A DNA stretch of 64,000 nt from Allofournierella sp. (GCA_020025635.1 JAHHRU010000003.1:83219-147218); one strand, 5' to 3'; positions 1 through 8,262 are shown, numbered from the stretch's first letter. Program-made: numbers and translations. The notes: generated by a model from the letters alone, not told the origin.

Positions 1-2
1 AG

Positions 3-716
3 CTCCCGGTTCTGGACGTGATCAAGGCGCCCATGCTCAACACTATCAAGATCAATATCATCGCCACGATCCTTGCGCTTGGCATCACCCTGCCTTTGGG
101 CATTCATTGTGCCGTTAAACGCGGTTCCAAAAGCGACCAGATCGTTCAGGTCTTTACCATTGTTGGTTACAGCCTGCCAAACTTCCTGATCGCGATCCTG
201 TTTATCTGGATCTTCTGCTCCAAGCTGGGCTGGTTCCCCCCCAGCGGCATGCAGACCCCCGGTTCCCACTATGTGGGCATGCGCAAGTTCCTGGATGAGC
301 TTTATTATCTTGCGCTGCCCCTGATCACCATGACCTTCTGCTCCTTGGGCGGCATGACCCGTTATGTGCGTGCCTCCATGATCGAAGCGCTGAGCATGGA
401 CTGCATCAAAACTGCCCGTGCAAAAGGTCTGCGTGAGCGCGCCGTTATCTATTCTCATGCCTGGCGCAACGCTCTGATTCCCATTGTCACCCTGGTTGTG
501 GGCTGGTTCCTGGGCATTTTTGCCGGCTCTCTTGTGATTGAGGAAATGTTCGCTCTGAACGGCATGGGCCGTTTGATGATCTCTTCTCTGCGCGCTGCTG
601 ACTATGACGTTGTGCTTTTGATGCAGATGTTCTATGTGTTCATGTCTCTGGTCGGCACCCTGGTCATTGACATCATCTACGGTCTGGTTGACCCCCGTGT
701 TCGTGTTAACAAGTAA
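3..716 (+). CDS. oppB: Oligopeptide ABC transporter permease, OppB/DppB type (5' end outside window)
   Basis: One of the two membrane permeases of a peptide ABC importer. The reading frame is open to the window edge, so the N-terminus is missing and about 237 residues are visible (the family is usually 305-340). The visible part has four to five hydrophobic segments. The cytoplasmic EAA loop that docks the ATPases is clear (EALSMDCIKTARAKGLRERA, then RNALIPIVT), as is the C-terminal 'DPRVR' typical of DppB. The permease C, ATPase D and ATPase F genes follow on the same strand with short gaps, so this is one operon. A substrate-binding protein is not in the window and would be expected upstream. 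Confidence 0.95.
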   Translation, partial: LPVLDVIKAPMLNTIKINIIATILALGITLPLGIHCAVKRGSKSDQIVQVFTIVGYSLPNFLIAILFIWIFCSKLGWFPPSGMQTPGSHYVGMRKFLDELYYLALPLITMTFCSLGGMTRYVRASMIEALSMDCIKTARAKGLRERAVIYSHAWRNALIPIVTLVVGWFLGIFAGSLVIEEMFALNGMGRLMISSLRAADYDVVLLMQMFYVFMSLVGTLVIDIIYGLVDPRVRVNK

Positions 717-736
717 TATAAGAGGAGGAACCCTTT

Positions 737-2728
737 GTGAGCAAAAAGAATAACAGCAAGACCTCCTCCAACAAGGGAGTCTTTGTCACCCTCGGCGGCT
801 GGCTGCGCCGCCTGTGGCGCGGTGGCTCGAACGATCTTGCCATGCAGATGGAAGGCCGCACTGCAGCGGCTGCTGCCGATGTGGAAGAGATCGTAAGCCC
901 CGGCCGGCAGATCCTGAACAATTTCATGGAGCGCAAACTGGCTGTCGGCGCTCTCATCACCCTGATCCTCATGTTCGTCGTCATGTTCGTGGGCCCCTTG
1001 ATGATGCCCAAGTACTATGATGCCTATACCGAAGTTACCCAGAAGAGCATCCCTCCCACGATGTCCATGCTGAGCGTTCCCAGCCAGCTGAAAAAGGAAG
1101 GCATCAAGGAGATCGACGGCTTTGGCTCCTTCACGGTCGGCCTTTCCAATGAGGGCAACGTGTTTGTTTGGGGCTCCACCAAGATCGGCACCACCGGTAT
1201 CGATGTGGGTGATATCCCCGAAGAAGTGAAAAACAGCAAGATCGAAATGGTTGCGGCCGGCATCGACCACATTGTTGCCATCACCGAAGAAGGCAAGGTC
1301 ATCTGCTGGGGCAACAACAAGCTGGGCCAGTACGGCACCGAGACCGAAGCCCGCGAGCGCGGCGAGGACCCCAACCCCAACATTGCTTACGAGCCTGAGA
1401 TCCTGGTAACCGGCATCGATGTTACCCGTGTCAAAAAGCTCACCGCCGGCTATCAGTGCAGCGCCATCATCCTGGATGACGGCACCCTGTACCTGTGGGG
1501 CAACAAAAACGCCTACGCCAACATGGATCTGTTCCTTTCTCTGGGCAACATCTATGACATGGACTTTACCCTGAACTACATTGTTGGTGTCAACGGCAAG
1601 CGCAACACCATTTACACCGGTTCCCGCGGCCTGTATGATGTGGTCCGCCCGAATGTGGACGGTGAAGCCTACCCCGCCAAGAAATACATCGGCAAGCGTA
1701 AGGTGGAAGAGATCGTTGCCACCTCCACCAGCATGGCCCTTCTGCTGAATGACGGTTCTGTCTGCTTTGCAGGTGACTTCCCTGCCGGTATGCAGCCTGC
1801 CCCGAATCTTCCCGAAGGCGAAAAATTCGTGGATATCGTGGGCGGTTCCTACCATTACAGCGGCCTGACCGATCAGGGCAATGTTTATTCCTGGGGCAGC
1901 AATCAGCTGAACCAGACCGCTGTTCCCAAGAAGCTTTCCAATGTGAGCGAGATTTACAGCGGTTCCTTCCAGACCTATGCGGTCGATGAAGAAGGCGGCC
2001 TGCTGGGCAAATGGGGCCTCAAGGGCTACCTCTTCGGCACCGATACCCATGGCGCTGACATCTTCCAGCGCATCATCAACGGCGGCCGTATGACCATGAC
2101 CATCGGTGCTGTTGCCGTTATCATCTCCTCTCTCATCGGTATCGTGATCGGCTGCCTGTCCGGCTACTTCGGCGGCAAGCTGGATATCTTCCTCATGCGT
2201 GTGGCCGAGATCTTCTCCGCCATCCCCTTCCTGCCTTTTGCCATGATCCTTTCTGCTGTTATGGGCCGTTCGACCCTCACAGAAACCATGCGCATCTTCA
2301 TCATCATGTGCATCCTGGGCGTTCTGACCTGGCCCGGCCTTGCCCGCCTTGTCCGCGGTCAGGTGCTGGTTGCCCGTGAAAGCGAGTACGTCACCGCCGC
2401 AAAGGCCATGGGCGTTAAGGAAAGCTCCATCGCCTTCAAGCACATCCTTCCCAACGTAATGTCTGTCATTCTGGTTACCCTGATGCTGGACTTCGGCACC
2501 TGCATGCTCACCGAGTCTTCTCTGAGCTACCTGGGCTTCGGCGTGGCTTATCCCCGTCCCACCTGGGGCAATATGCTGAACGGCGCCAACAACGCCACCA
2601 TCATCAACACCTACTGGTGGCAGTGGCTGTTCACTGCGATCTTCCTGGCCGTTACCACGATCTGCATCAACATCGTCGGCGACGCCCTGCGTGACGTGAT
2701 GGACCCCAAGTCCAGTGTTGAAAAGTAA
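737..2728 (+). CDS. oppC: Oligopeptide ABC permease OppC with an inserted RCC1-like beta-propeller domain
   Basis: Second permease of the peptide importer, but 663 residues instead of the usual 280-310. The start is GTG behind GAGGAGG. Residues 1-68 are cytoplasmic and 69-90 form the first membrane helix. About residues 128-430 contain at least five RCC1-type repeats, recognisable by units such as LSNEGNVFVWG, ITEEGKVICWGNNKLGQYG, LDDGTLYLWGN and LTDQGNVYSWGSNQ. At about residue 432 the normal OppC sequence resumes (FGTDTHGADIFQRIINGGR), followed by five helices and the EAA loop (EYVTAAKAMGVKESSIAFKH). In OppC the segment between helices 1 and 2 faces outside, so the propeller should be extracytoplasmic. 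The reading frame is uninterrupted and the codon use matches the neighbours, so this is one protein and not an assembly join. What the propeller binds cannot be told. Confidence 0.93.
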   Translation: MSKKNNSKTSSNKGVFVTLGGWLRRLWRGGSNDLAMQMEGRTAAAAADVEEIVSPGRQILNNFMERKLAVGALITLILMFVVMFVGPLMMPKYYDAYTEVTQKSIPPTMSMLSVPSQLKKEGIKEIDGFGSFTVGLSNEGNVFVWGSTKIGTTGIDVGDIPEEVKNSKIEMVAAGIDHIVAITEEGKVICWGNNKLGQYGTETEARERGEDPNPNIAYEPEILVTGIDVTRVKKLTAGYQCSAIILDDGTLYLWGNKNAYANMDLFLSLGNIYDMDFTLNYIVGVNGKRNTIYTGSRGLYDVVRPNVDGEAYPAKKYIGKRKVEEIVATSTSMALLLNDGSVCFAGDFPAGMQPAPNLPEGEKFVDIVGGSYHYSGLTDQGNVYSWGSNQLNQTAVPKKLSNVSEIYSGSFQTYAVDEEGGLLGKWGLKGYLFGTDTHGADIFQRIINGGRMTMTIGAVAVIISSLIGIVIGCLSGYFGGKLDIFLMRVAEIFSAIPFLPFAMILSAVMGRSTLTETMRIFIIMCILGVLTWPGLARLVRGQVLVARESEYVTAAKAMGVKESSIAFKHILPNVMSVILVTLMLDFGTCMLTESSLSYLGFGVAYPRPTWGNMLNGANNATIINTYWWQWLFTAIFLAVTTICINIVGDALRDVMDPKSSVEK

Positions 2729-2740
2729 GGAGGGTACGAC

Positions 2741-3754
2741 ATGCCATTACTGGAAATCAAAAACCTGCGCACATTCTTCAAAACCAAAAAGGGCATCGTC
2801 AAGGCCGTCAACGACGTGTCTTATTCCCTGGAGCCCGGCAAGACCATCGGCATCGTCGGTGAGTCCGGTTCCGGCAAGTCCGTTTCTGCAATGAGCATCC
2901 TGCGTCTTCTGGACGATAACGGATACATTGACTCGGGCGAGATCTATTTCGAGGGCCGTGAGCTGACAAAGCTTCCCATGGATGAGCTTTATTCCATCCG
3001 CGGCAACGCCATCTCTGTTATCTTCCAGGAGCCCATGACCAGCCTGAACCCGGTGTTCAGCATCGAGCGCCAGCTGTGCGAGCCTTTCATCATTCATCAG
3101 CACATGAAGAAGAAGGAAGCCCGCGAACAGGCCCTCAAGATGCTTTATGACGTGCAGATCCCCAACCCGGAAGCCGTTATGAAGCAGTATCCCCACCAGC
3201 TTTCCGGCGGTATGCGCCAGCGTGTCATGATCGCCATGGCCCTGGCCTGCCGGCCCAAGATCCTGATTGCTGACGAGCCCACCACCGCTCTGGACGTTAC
3301 CATCCAGGCCCAGATCCTGCGCCTGATGAACGACCTGCAGAAGGAAAAGGGCACCTCCATCATCTTCATCACCCATGACCTGGGCGTTATCAACGAGATG
3401 GCGGACGATGTGGCCGTTATGTACTGCGGCCAGGTGGTGGAAAAGGCTTCTGCCCGCACCATCTTCAGCAACTGCACCATGAGCCACCCCTATACCGAAG
3501 GCCTCATGTACTCCATTCCCCGCATTGAAAACGTGGGCGCAAAGATCGAGCCCATCCCCGGCGTGGTGCCGCACCCCCTGGCTCTGCCCAAGGGCTGCAA
3601 GTTCGCCCCCCGCTGCAAATACTGCACCAAGAAATGCTTGGAAGAAGAGCCCACTCTTACCGATGTGGGCAATGGCCAGCAGATCCGGTGTTTCTATCCT
3701 GAAAAGGAGGTAAGACAGAGTGAAGAGCACAAAAAAATTACTGTCAATCACTAA
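2741..3754 (+). CDS. oppD: Oligopeptide ABC transporter ATPase OppD/DppD
   Basis: Cytoplasmic ATPase that powers peptide import as a heterodimer with OppF. At 337 residues it is of normal length. It shows Walker A GESGSGKS, Q-loop FQEPMTSLNP, signature LSGGMRQR, Walker B LIADEP and the switch histidine in ITHDL. The C-terminal oligopeptide/dipeptide extension is present, with a cysteine cluster (GCKFAPRCKYCTKKC) that binds an Fe-S cluster in characterised homologues. ATG lies 7 nt after an AGGAGGG-type site. Its end overlaps the oppF start by 35 nt, consistent with coupled translation. Confidence 0.97.
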   Translation: MPLLEIKNLRTFFKTKKGIVKAVNDVSYSLEPGKTIGIVGESGSGKSVSAMSILRLLDDNGYIDSGEIYFEGRELTKLPMDELYSIRGNAISVIFQEPMTSLNPVFSIERQLCEPFIIHQHMKKKEAREQALKMLYDVQIPNPEAVMKQYPHQLSGGMRQRVMIAMALACRPKILIADEPTTALDVTIQAQILRLMNDLQKEKGTSIIFITHDLGVINEMADDVAVMYCGQVVEKASARTIFSNCTMSHPYTEGLMYSIPRIENVGAKIEPIPGVVPHPLALPKGCKFAPRCKYCTKKCLEEEPTLTDVGNGQQIRCFYPEKEVRQSEEHKKITVNH

Positions 3755-5327
3755 TTTAAAGAAATATTTCCCTGTCGCCAAATCCTCCATGTTCCAGAAA
3801 GAGCAGCTGTATGTCCGTGCCAACGAGGATATCTCTCTGGATATCTACGAAGGCGAGACCCTGGGCATCGTAGGTGAGTCCGGCTGCGGCAAATCCACTC
3901 TGGGACGTGTGCTGCTTCAGCTCTATCCCCAGACTGCCGGTACCACCATGTATTACGGTGTCACCCTGGAGGACATGCCCCCGAAGTATGTTCCCAAGAC
4001 CCTGAAAAACCTGGACAAATACAAGGCAGAACTGAAAAAGGCCCACGATAAGGCCGAAGAGCTGGCCAAAAAGGTCGAAGCAGCCGGCGGCGAAGATGCA
4101 GCAGACTTCTATCTGCTGCAGGAAGCAAACATTGCCCGCTGTGAAGAGCAGACCCAGCTGAGCCACCTGGCAAAGCTTTTGGGCGGTTTCTTTGCCGTGG
4201 ATGAAGGCGGCAAGGGCTGCGGCCTTCTGCTGGAGCTGTATGAGCAGAACTGCAAGCGTGCTGCTGCCCGCAAAAAGCTCACTGCGGCCCAGACCGAGCG
4301 GAACCATCTGGCTCAGATTTCCGATGAAAAGAAGGCTGCCAAGAATGCCGAGAAGCTGGCCAAGCTGGATGCCGAGATCAAGAGCCTGAACGAAGAAGTA
4401 TCGGCCGAGACCAAGGCTTCCGCTGACCTGAACGCCCGTTTGGACGAGCTGCGCAGCCAGTATAAGGACAACGCAGAGTTCCAGAAATACGAGGCAATGC
4501 GGGATGACGGCATCGACCTTTCCCGTTTGGATTACGATGAAATGCGCCTGCTGCGTCAGGATCTGCAGATCATCTTCCAGGATCCTTACTCCTCTTTGAA
4601 CCCCCGGTTCACCATCGGCCAGATCATTGAGGAAGGTGTTGCTACCCACGGCCTGTACAAGCCTGGTTCTCCCGCTATGCGCCAGCATATCGTGGACACT
4701 ATGGTCAAGTGCGGCCTGCAGGAATACATGCTGCACCGCTATCCCCACCAGTTCTCCGGCGGCCAGCGTCAGCGTGTGGCCATTGCCCGTGCACTGGCTG
4801 TTGGCCCCAAGTTCATTGTGTGTGACGAATGCGTTTCCGCTCTGGACGTTTCCATCCAGTCTCAGATCATCAACCTGCTGCAGGAGCTGAAGGAAAAAGA
4901 GAACCTGACCTACATGTTCATTTCTCATGACCTGTCGGTCGTCCGCTACATTTCCGACCGCATCTGCGTGATGTATCTGGGCAACGTGGTGGAGCTGGCC
5001 GATGCCGCAACCATCTTTGATGATCCCCGCCACCCCTACACCGTGGCCCTGCTCTCTTCCATCCCCACCACCAATGTGGATGTGGCAAAGAAAGAGCGCA
5101 TCATTCTGGAGGGCAACATTCCCAGCCCCATCAAGCCGCCGGCAGGATGCAAATTCCACACCCGCTGCTACATGGCCTGCGAGAAATGTGCCCGCGTGAC
5201 CCCCGAACTGCGTGAGATCGAGCCCGGCCACTTCCTGGCCTGCCACTTCCCTGAGCGCAAGATCGATGCTGACGGCAAATACCTCTTCGAGCTTCCCAAG
5301 ATGGCCCCCTCTGCAAAGGACAACTGA
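3720..5327 (+). CDS. oppF: Oligopeptide ABC transporter ATPase OppF with a coiled-coil insertion
   Basis: Partner ATPase of OppD. It is 535 residues, against about 310-330 for the family. Walker A (GESGCGKST) is at residues 53-60, but the Q-loop (IFQDPYSSLNPR) comes only at about 285. The roughly 185 residues in between (about 86-270) are lysine-, glutamate- and alanine-rich with heptad-like runs (KYKAELKKAHDKAEELAKK; EKLAKLDAEIKSLNEEVSAE), predicting a coiled-coil hairpin. After it the fold is standard: signature FSGGQRQR (345-352), Walker B FIVCDE (E370), ISHDLSVV, and the C-terminal cysteine motif GCKFHTRCYMACEKC. The start is GTG inside oppD, behind AAAAGGAGG. All catalytic motifs are intact, so the enzyme should be active. 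Confidence 0.94.
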   Translation: MKSTKKLLSITNLKKYFPVAKSSMFQKEQLYVRANEDISLDIYEGETLGIVGESGCGKSTLGRVLLQLYPQTAGTTMYYGVTLEDMPPKYVPKTLKNLDKYKAELKKAHDKAEELAKKVEAAGGEDAADFYLLQEANIARCEEQTQLSHLAKLLGGFFAVDEGGKGCGLLLELYEQNCKRAAARKKLTAAQTERNHLAQISDEKKAAKNAEKLAKLDAEIKSLNEEVSAETKASADLNARLDELRSQYKDNAEFQKYEAMRDDGIDLSRLDYDEMRLLRQDLQIIFQDPYSSLNPRFTIGQIIEEGVATHGLYKPGSPAMRQHIVDTMVKCGLQEYMLHRYPHQFSGGQRQRVAIARALAVGPKFIVCDECVSALDVSIQSQIINLLQELKEKENLTYMFISHDLSVVRYISDRICVMYLGNVVELADAATIFDDPRHPYTVALLSSIPTTNVDVAKKERIILEGNIPSPIKPPAGCKFHTRCYMACEKCARVTPELREIEPGHFLACHFPERKIDADGKYLFELPKMAPSAKDN

Positions 5328-5341
5328 TCCGGGTGGCTTAA

Positions 5342-5548
5342 ATGAAGTTCTGGAATTCTGACCGGATGCCCGATCTGCCCACAGCAGAAGAAACCAAAAA
5401 GCGTGAGGAAGAACTTTCCAAGATAAAAATCAGTCTGTCGGACCGTTTTGTGATGGTGGGCACTGCATTTGTCTGCCTGTTTCTCCCCGCTGTTCTGATC
5501 CTGCTTGGGATCGTTTTCGTGGTAATGCTTGTCTTTGGTCTGTTTTGA
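5342..5548 (+). CDS. Small single-helix membrane protein, unknown function
   Basis: A 68-residue ORF that starts 14 nt after oppF and ends just before a terminator, so it looks like the last gene of the opp operon. The N-terminal third is charged (TAEETKKREEELSKIK) and the last 28 residues are one hydrophobic helix ending in FGLF. The ribosome-binding site is weak (GGGTGG). I do not recognise a family. It could be an accessory subunit of the importer or a chance ORF; the position and clean topology favour a real gene. Confidence 0.5.
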   Translation: MKFWNSDRMPDLPTAEETKKREEELSKIKISLSDRFVMVGTAFVCLFLPAVLILLGIVFVVMLVFGLF

Positions 5549-5565
5549 CCCGCAAACAGCATTTC

Positions 5566-5604
5566 AGCCGCCTTACTGCCCCGTGTGCAGTAAGGCGGCT
5601 TTTG
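5566..5604 (+). terminator. Rho-independent terminator of the opp operon
   Basis: Perfect 14-bp inverted repeat (AGCCGCCTTACTGC / GCAGTAAGGCGGCT) with a 7-nt loop, followed by TTTT. Confidence 0.85.
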
Positions 5605-5616
5605 ATTTTCATCCAT

Positions 5617-5660
5617 AAAAAAGTGCGCTGGAAGACTAGCATCTTCCAGCGCACTTTTAC
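5617..5660. terminator. Bidirectional terminator between opp and the SIS-domain gene
   Basis: Long stem with arms AAAAGTGCGCTGGAAGA and its complement around a short loop, with T runs on both strands. It lies 45 nt past the stop of the minus-strand SIS gene and probably ends that transcript. Confidence 0.8.
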
Positions 5661-5704
5661 TTTTTGAGTTTGTCGGAATCTTGGGTCAATTCGAAATCAG
5701 CCGT

Positions 5705-6448
5705 TTAATTCAGGTAGTGAATCTGATCCTTATATTTCTCCATAAGCTCTGCGTTGTAAGCGTTGGCACCATCAACGTTGCCGCTCTTGAAGATGGGCGG
5801 CTGCACACCGGCAGCCAGCATCTTCTCGGCTACCTTGATGACCAGAGAGTTCACCACATAGGCACCGCCAACCGTCGAAGTGGGAGCAGCCTTATAGCCC
5901 AGGCCTTCAATGGGAACACAGGCATCCCCCAGCTCTGCACAGTCATCGATCACGATTTCGCAGTGCTCCATCATCATAGTGCCCGACGGATCCAAAGAGG
6001 TTACCTTGCTGGCAAAGTCCTTGCTCACAATGCCGATCACATGGATGCCCTTCTCCTTTGCCTTCATGGCCATCTCGATCACGATGGGAATTCGTGCAGA
6101 AACCGAGTGGATGATCAGGCAGTCGCCGGGTTTAATGCCGGAACGCTCCAGGGTGATGGTTGCCAGACCGGGCAGACGTTCGATCTGGGTGGTCATTGCG
6201 TACGGGCGCACATTGGGCATCAGGTTCGGAACATGAATCGGGCTGATCAGGGCCAGTCCGCCTCCGCGGTAAACCATCTCCTCAACCATCATGCCTGCAT
6301 GAGAGGGGCCAAAAGCATAAATGCTCTTGCCAGCCATTGCAGTGTCAGCCATCAGCTGAGCTGCCTTGTCGATCTCTTCTTCCTGAGTCTCATAAATCTC
6401 ATTCAGGATGCTGATCAGCTTGTCTTTGTACCATTCGATGTAGTTCAT
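5705..6448 (-). CDS. SIS-domain sugar-phosphate-binding protein (UPF0309 family)
   Basis: A 247-residue cytoplasmic protein of the SIS (sugar isomerase) fold, which binds phosphosugars in isomerases, etherases and RpiR regulators. SIS features are the early GPSHAGMMVEE stretch, the central IHSVSARIPIVIEMAMKAKEKG helix, and IGIVSKDFASK. The C-terminal 'PPIFKSGNVDGANAYN' segment is characteristic of the UPF0309 subgroup. The ATG at 6448 is preceded by AAAGAAAGGA; an in-frame ATG 11 codons upstream lacks a site. The gene is divergent from the NMT1-type ABC/ROK/sulfatase genes and shares their regulatory region, so it probably acts on the sugar phosphate derived from the imported compound. The exact reaction is not known. 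Confidence 0.88.
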   Translation of the reverse strand: MNYIEWYKDKLISILNEIYETQEEEIDKAAQLMADTAMAGKSIYAFGPSHAGMMVEEMVYRGGGLALISPIHVPNLMPNVRPYAMTTQIERLPGLATITLERSGIKPGDCLIIHSVSARIPIVIEMAMKAKEKGIHVIGIVSKDFASKVTSLDPSGTMMMEHCEIVIDDCAELGDACVPIEGLGYKAAPTSTVGGAYVVNSLVIKVAEKMLAAGVQPPIFKSGNVDGANAYNAELMEKYKDQIHYLN

Positions 6449-6592
6449 AATAAACGATCCTTTCTTTTCATTTTCCTGCAAATGGCAGGAAGTTTTTTTA
6501 TTTTGATTTTAAAATGCCAAAACAAGATATCTTTGTTGTTTTGGCTGCCATTCAATTTCCGAAACACGCTCAAACTCTGTCACTTCGACGCT

Positions 6593-6621
6593 AGTATAAC
6601 ACGGTCGATATTTTATTTCAA
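6593..6621 (-). promoter_or_regulatory. Promoter of the SIS-domain gene
   Basis: On the minus strand TTGAAA (6621-6616), exactly 17 nt, then TATACT (6598-6593). The -35 box lies inside the first dyad (6613-6632), so a bound repressor would block it. Confidence 0.65.
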
Positions 6622-6656
6622 TATGAAATTAATAAATAATTTCAGTTTGGAATTAA
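6613..6656. promoter_or_regulatory. Two tandem dyads, candidate ROK repressor operators
   Basis: Dyad 1 (6613-6632) has arms ATTTCA and TGAAAT around ATA, flanked by TT/AA. Dyad 2 (6637-6656) has arms AATTTC and GGAATT. The centres are 24 bp apart. Both fit a pattern of TNATTTCA-N3-TGRAATTAA. The ROK-family gene 1.6 kb downstream is the obvious candidate to bind them; this link is inferred. Confidence 0.5.
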
Positions 6657-6757
6657 ATCAGCGTTCCTGACAAAAAAAGTATTTCTTTTTGTCGTTTTTG
6701 CCATTATAATCTGTGATTTTTTACAACTTCTATTCATTTTTGTCAGCATTTTCACGA

Positions 6758-6786
6758 TTGACAGTGCAAATCATTCCTGATATATT
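6758..6786 (+). promoter_or_regulatory. Promoter of the NMT1-type ABC operon
   Basis: TTGACA (6758-6763), 17 nt, TATATT (6781-6786). Transcription would begin near 6793 and leave a leader of about 147 nt. Confidence 0.75.
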
Positions 6787-6939
6787 TGTAATCAGAAACA
6801 AACTTGTCACTTTACACCCAATGCACTTTTTTAAACGCACTCAGGTCTGCACGATTCGTATACAACACATATCTAGAGCCCTTTTCCCTCTCAGAAAGAT
6901 CGATTTTTGGCTCTCAAATTCAGGAGGTTTAAAATCATT

Positions 6940-8103
6940 ATGAAAAAAAGAACATTCTTAAAGAAAGCGGCTGCCGGCGTTGCTCTGTTGTCTTTGATGC
7001 TGAACTTGGCAGCTTGCGGCTCTGGCGAACCGGTGGCCAACGATCCCGCACAGCAGCCGGAAAAGGTCGAAATGCCCTGGCCCGATGTAAAACCGCTGGA
7101 AACGCCGGTCACTCTGAATGTTGCGCTGCTTGCCAACACCACACCTCACCTTCCCACTTACATTGCACAGCAGAAGGGTTGGCTGTCCGCAGTGGGCATT
7201 GAGGTAAATCCCGTTGTGTTCAAGAACGGTCCCTCCATGACCGAGGCCATGGGCTCCGGCGCCTGGGATTGCGGTTCCACCGGCATCGGCGGTGTCATCA
7301 CCGGCGTTCTCAATCAGGATATGAAGGTCCTGGCTGTTGCCGCCCGCGACGAAGGCGGTTTCCAGGCTTTCTTTGCACGTCCTGATAACCCGATCGTAAA
7401 GGCCGGCAAGGGCAACGGAAAAGTTCCCGAACTGTATGGCACTGCCGACACCTGGCGCGGCCAGGAAATTCTTTGCGCTGTGGGCACCACAAACCAGTTC
7501 CTGCTTTATAAAACTTTGGACAATTTCGGTTTGACCTTGGATGATGTCAACGTGGTCAATATGGACTCTTCTGCCGCAAACACCGCATTCCTCTCCGGCC
7601 AGGGTGATGTGGGCGGCGTTTCCGGCCCCATCGTATTTTCCGATGACAAGAAAGATTTTGTGATGGTTTCTTCGGATGCATGGGCAAAAACCGGCATCGT
7701 TACCAGCTTTGTTGCTTCTCCGAAATCCTGGAGCGAAAAGCAGGAAGCGATCACCAAGTGGCTGGAAGTGATCGTTATGACCAATGAATGGATCGAACAG
7801 AACCGTGAAGAAGCCGCAAAGTATCTCACCAAGATGTATGAAGAAGACGGTTATCCTTCTACCGATGAGGCCAATCTGGATCTGATCACCAACAACCCCT
7901 TCAGCGGGCTGGATTATCAGAAAGACATCATCAGCAGCAACGAAGAAGGCACCATGAAGATGAAGCAGCAGACTTTGGATGCACTTAAGGGCTATGTGGC
8001 CATGGGCAACTACACCCAGGAGCAGTACGACTCGGTTGCCGCATCCACCTCCAACTTCCTGCCGGATGCAATTGAGCAGATCGCTGCAAACCACAGCAAA
8101 TAA
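6940..8103 (+). CDS. ABC transporter substrate-binding lipoprotein (SsuA/TauA/NMT1-like)
   Basis: A 387-residue lipoprotein that should catch the substrate outside the membrane for the importer encoded downstream. The signal peptide ends in lipobox LAAC with the cysteine at residue 26, followed by a short Gly/Ser/Pro linker. The body fits the NMT1/SsuA family (taurine, alkanesulfonate, nitrate, thiamine-precursor binders): NVALLANTTPHLPTYIAQQKGWLSAVGIEV, then the GSGAWDCGSTGIGGVITG segment. ATG 6940 has AGGAGG 9 nt upstream; an in-frame start at 6907 has none. Substrate is unknown. The company of a sulfatase and a SIS protein suggests a sulfated or sulfonated organic compound, which is inference. 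Confidence 0.88.
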   Translation: MKKRTFLKKAAAGVALLSLMLNLAACGSGEPVANDPAQQPEKVEMPWPDVKPLETPVTLNVALLANTTPHLPTYIAQQKGWLSAVGIEVNPVVFKNGPSMTEAMGSGAWDCGSTGIGGVITGVLNQDMKVLAVAARDEGGFQAFFARPDNPIVKAGKGNGKVPELYGTADTWRGQEILCAVGTTNQFLLYKTLDNFGLTLDDVNVVNMDSSAANTAFLSGQGDVGGVSGPIVFSDDKKDFVMVSSDAWAKTGIVTSFVASPKSWSEKQEAITKWLEVIVMTNEWIEQNREEAAKYLTKMYEEDGYPSTDEANLDLITNNPFSGLDYQKDIISSNEEGTMKMKQQTLDALKGYVAMGNYTQEQYDSVAASTSNFLPDAIEQIAANHSK

Positions 8104-8111
8104 ACGATCCG

Positions 8112-8159
8112 GATTTCCGGCCAAGACTGCCGCTAAAACCGCCTGCTTGGCCGGAAATC
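8112..8159 (+). other. Long perfect stem-loop after the binding-protein gene
   Basis: A 14-bp perfect inverted repeat (GATTTCCGGCCAAG / CTTGGCCGGAAATC) with a 20-nt loop and no T run. In this position it could stabilise the upstream mRNA, raising binding-protein level over the downstream genes. Confidence 0.6.
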
Positions 8160-8262
8160 TCGATGTTTTACTTGTTTAAGCACTGTATCCGTAATATTAT
8201 ATAATTGTATTCAACTTATGTAGGCATTATGGATATAAAGACTTGAAAGGCGGTCATTCCTG

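Larger units (their letters stand above)
6449..6939. other. Divergent intergenic regulatory region of the sulfatase/ABC locus
   Basis: 491 bp, AT-rich, without a supported gene. It holds a minus-strand promoter for the SIS gene, two tandem dyads (candidate operators) and a strong plus-strand promoter followed by a leader of about 147 nt. The leader contains AGAGCC/GGCTCT arms (about 6875-6914) just before the AGGAGG of the lipoprotein gene. Confidence 0.7.

Noticed and set aside
677..2443. 588-residue open frame on the minus strand opposite oppC
   Set aside because: It lies wholly antisense to a conserved permease, has His/Gly/Asp-rich composition produced by GC-rich codons read backwards, and lacks a ribosome-binding site.
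6713..6943. 76-residue ORF in the divergent control region
   Set aside because: It overlaps a strong promoter and the start of the lipoprotein gene, and has no ribosome-binding site.
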